From Monilinia fructicola (lineage: Eukaryota; Ascomycota; Leotiomycetes; Helotiales; Sclerotiniaceae), in the NCBI GenBank assembly GCA_008692225.1, contig VICG01000005.1, positions 434,001 through 498,000 on the forward strand: a stretch of DNA of 64,000 bases. The letters run 5' to 3'. The notes below the pieces were generated by a model. It worked only from the letters and a program-made list of their open reading frames with translations, was not told the origin of the DNA and ran no database searches. Within the stretch, counting starts at the first letter, position 1; each line of letters opens with the position of its first letter. Made by a program: the position numbers and the translations under genes. Positions 58,995 through 64,000 of the stretch are shown here, piece after piece.

Positions 58995-60483
58995 TTAGTT
59001 TCTAGCGATTAAAGTACTGTGATATCTGTTAGTATATTTTCAAGGAGCGCCAATTGAAAAGAAGGATACTTACGGAAGACTTTGTAAAACCACCTCATTT
59101 GTTTGATAATGGGTCATGAAACCACCGCCTAAAAACTCTTCTCAATGCTTGTAATCTATGTAATTTCCACCATGTATCAATCTTCATAACTCCAGTCTTA
59201 TGAATGCGAACAAACATTCGAGATCCTAGTAAATGTCCCTTCTCATCGATAACATTTGAATATTTCGGTCCTCGGACGGGGTATTTGACGGTAGCGAGTA
59301 CGTCTCCAAAAGTGGCATGTAATGTCTTTCGATCTTTCTTGGAAATAGATTTCGATGATGCTTTTGCTAATTCTGAGAGGGTATGTTCGAGTTGGGACTT
59401 TTGACGAAACGGTTCGTAGCGTTTTTGCTTTACTGACATCAAGAGGAAAGCCATATTCATCTACCTTCTCATCTTCGGTAGGTTCTGGATCGTTGGAATC
59501 TCGTTGTGTGTAACTCTTTTCGTAGATCAAGGCAATGTTTTCTCCAGCGGCAATTCGGACTGATGTGGAGGAGCTTTCTAATTGTTCGACAAATGCTTCC
59601 ATTGCTGCCTCGGACTCTTCCTCCAAATCGTCCACAAGCGTGGCCAAGTTACCCCATTCTTCACATGCTGCTGTGACCACTTCAACACTATCTGGAGCAT
59701 CCACTAAATTGCCATCCGATTCGATGATCTCTAGGAATTCATTCATAATATCACTGATTTCTGAATCGGATGCGCCACCATAGACTGCCAATGCAGCGAC
59801 TGCCCGGATTGCTGCTGCTTTGACAGTAACATGTTTGTGATCTGTGATAAGCCTTTTTGAGAGTTCGAAAATACATCTTCGTAAACATCATCGGAAGGAC
59901 AAGTAATGGCTGTTGAGGCCAATAGCTGCGACAAAATTAGAAAGATTCCATATCGTGTATGATGTGGCGCGCATACCTCGTAAAGCTAAACAAGCCTCCT
60001 TCTCTCCAGTTCCGGCCTTGATACTCTTGCACAAAGCAGGATATAATTCCGAGATTTTGCCTTCGATTTCGTCGTAGCAATATCTAGCCATTAGATAATG
60101 ATTATATGCCATCAAAGTATGTTCTCTGCCCTCCGCGCTACTTCGTTTTCGATCTATGATTTCTTCGATGCGATTATGCAAGTCTTGCGCCCAAGTGTCC
60201 GACACTTCATGCGGCTCTTGCGCATCGAGCATATCGTCAATAGAGTTGACGCTGTATAAATGTATAAGTAGGAAGAAAAAAGACAAAGGGTTTAGTGTAT
60301 CCTACCTCCATGTTGTGCTGTCGTCGTCGGTCAAATTGCCATCTTCCTCATCCGAAACGTGGCGACTAGCATTTCTCGAGGGGCGTTTGAGAAGTTACTG
60401 CCGATTGTACTTACGCGTGAGGCTGCTTTCTTGGATATAGTCTTATGACTTTCCAATGCTCTCCTTCGTAAATCTCTCGTCAT
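58995..60483 (-). CDS. Interferon-related developmental regulator (IFRD) family protein
   Basis: Starts at 60483 with MTRDLRRRALESHKTISKKA. Introns lie near 60246-60303 (between DDDSTTWR and SVNSIDDMLDAQEPHE), 59930-59980 and 59026-59073; the last exon ends at 58995. The HEAT-like IFRD core is seen as CLALRxLASTAITCPSDDVY, LAVYGGASDSEISDIMNEFL and VRIAAGENIALIYEKSY. The C-terminal IFRD block is KSISKKDRKTLHATFGDVLA, then KIDTWWKLHRLQALRRV and GGGFMTHYQTNEVVLQSLP. Animal relatives act as transcription co-regulators and ribosome-associated factors; the fungal role is not established. Breaks are inferred near 60384 (missing A), 59930 (extra A), 59858 (missing A), 59440 (extra A) and 59132 (extra T). 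Confidence 0.82.
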
Positions 60484-62949
<2,466 letters not shown>

Positions 62950-64000
62950 ATGGTTAACGGACCGGCCGCGAGGACCCTTAATCTTACACCAACACAACGG
63001 GTTGCAAAGATAGGAAGAGCTTCAAAGAGTCCTAATAAAGGTCTTCAAGGTGCTACCGATAATGCTTGGTTTGATAGCCCTGTCATGTCCCGAAACCACG
63101 CCGAAATCATATATAGTCCATCCGAGAAGGTAGGATTATTTTATACGCGATATCGTTTTACTCATACTAACTTCTCCTAGAGTATACAAATTCGGGACGT
63201 CGGTTCCATGCATGGCACTTTTGTGAACGGTGAAAAGTTGGGTGACAATATCAAGCCTTTGAACTTGAACGACGAAATCGCCTTTGGTGTTGGTGTCAGA
63301 CGGGGTATGGATGTGTTCCCAGCATGTCATTTCGCCGTTGCCTATGAATTGATCCCATGGAAGTAAGTACAGCATCGACTCTATTCCTAAGCACATACTG
63401 ATATGTGGCTATAGAAAACCAAACAGTTATACTGTGCCCGATTCCTCGGATGAAGAAGATGAAGATTACAATTGTAGTGAGGAGGGCAGATCCGCAAGAA
63501 GTTCTAGTAGGGATGGTGCATCTACCGATAAGATGGAGATGTGCCGCTCTAGCCCAAAAGTTTCTGAATCGATTGAAGCTATCGACTTGACTTTATACGA
63601 TACCCCTAGCCCTAGAATTGTGACCGTTGGATCTTCTTCGATTTCAACGGCCAACAAAACTGAAGAAGAACACATTCCCAAGTCGCCTGCTCTGGCTTAT
63701 GGTCTCCCTCCAGAGGTCTCCATGAATCGTCACTCCTTGATGGCAGATGATGGCTCCACTACCTCGGACTCGCGCAAGAGAGAAAAGAAGGACGATCGCC
63801 TCTCAAACTTCATTGACGACTGCAAGAACCATAATGAAGGTGAAGGCATGCCTTCAACGTATGATTCAGATATGTCTGATTCAAGCGATCCGTGTGGCGA
63901 AGATGTACACTCAGATGGATCCGTTTTGAGTTCTGTACATGTTGAGGATTTTGACTCAGATGTATCTCTTTCGAATTCTGTATATGCTGCGGATTTTGAT
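62950..64000 (+). CDS. FHA-domain protein (3' end outside the window)
   Basis: Visible exons are ...-63129, 63181-63362 and 63415 to the window end, with introns of 51 and 52 nt (GTAGGA...CCTAG; GTAAGT...TATAG). The first ATG in frame is 62950 (MVNGPAARTLNLTPTQRVAK), but upstream in-frame LGLVNVHLRHIPVTEND looks coding, so the true start is probably in an upstream exon. The FHA phosphothreonine-binding set is complete: VAKIGRAS, the MSRNHAEI Ser and His, and GSMHGTFVNGEKLG. C-terminal to about residue 125 the protein becomes acidic and Ser-rich (TVPDSSDEEDEDYNC, DSDMSDSSDPCGED). It ends at the window edge in a repeated SSVHVEDFDSDVSLSNSVYA pattern. FHA proteins usually act in DNA-damage or cell-cycle signalling; the specific role is unknown. 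Confidence 0.85.

Noticed and set aside
60411..60414. Donor-like GTAAGT in the IFRD gene taken as an intron start
   Set aside because: The only nearby acceptor would give a 17-nt intron and a stop; reading through in frame gives SRVSTIGSNFSNAPRE, followed by a one-base break.

Overview
The window is nuclear DNA of a filamentous ascomycete (Pezizomycotina). Genes are interrupted by short GT-AG introns of about 40-180 nt, they lie on both strands with gene-sized spacers, and the proteins recognised (MIC12, AP-3 mu, Rsm24, Ste7-type MAPKK, Osh3, Spt6) have filamentous-fungal rather than yeast form. A secreted bicupin oxalate decarboxylase would suit a necrotroph or wood/litter fungus, possibly of the Leotiomycetes, but the lineage is inference only.

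Layout. 1-0.9 kb: 3' part of UTP25. 1.1-3.1 kb: head-to-head pair of mitochondrial genes, bL17m (-) and MIC12 (+). 3.7-7.5 kb: large unknown protein (-). 8.5-10.9 kb: Ser/Pro-rich protein with a possible ubiquitin-like N-terminus (+). 11.7-14.0 kb: coiled-coil, KEKE-rich protein (+). 14.3-16.7 kb: head-to-head AP-3 mu (-) and a DUF4536/DMAC1-like membrane peptide (+). 16.8-18.1 kb: six-TM protein (-). 18.7-19.7 kb: exosome RRP4 (+). 21.8-23.1 kb: zinc alcohol dehydrogenase (+). 23.8-24.7 kb: a foldback MITE. 24.7-26.8 kb: unknown protein (-). 29.9-31.8 kb: fatty-aldehyde-type ALDH (-). 33.0-35.3 kb: head-to-head mS35/RSM24 (-) and ALG13 (+). 37.0-38.7 kb: oxalate decarboxylase (+). 39.1-40.7 kb: HAD phosphatase (-). 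41.7-43.5 kb: Ste7-type MAP kinase kinase (-). 43.5-46.6 kb: AT-rich spacer with a 155-bp foldback element and a long TAA array. 46.7-51.1 kb: SPT6 (+). 51.1-54.5 kb: repeat-rich spacer with a second MITE. 54.5-57.7 kb: oxysterol-binding protein OSH3 (+). 59.0-60.5 kb: IFRD-family protein (-). 62.95 kb to the end: FHA-domain protein (+), cut by the window end.

The genes are mostly housekeeping: mitochondrial translation and cristae, ribosome and RNA maturation, vesicle and lipid traffic, transcription elongation, N-glycosylation and MAPK signalling. They are not an obvious cluster with one purpose. I see no biosynthetic cluster, CRISPR, phage or defence system.

Two points colour everything. 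First, many otherwise well conserved genes carry one-base frameshifts, often in homopolymers (about eleven in SPT6 and about ten in OSH3), while neighbours such as the MAPKK, RSM24, ALG13 and oxalate decarboxylase are clean. The simplest reading is uncorrected long-read assembly error, so spans below cover the whole gene and the breaks are noted. Second, the intergenic DNA is unusually rich in simple repeats, in two copies of a palindromic TA-flanked element, and in a recurring 10-bp palindrome, TACCTAGGTA.
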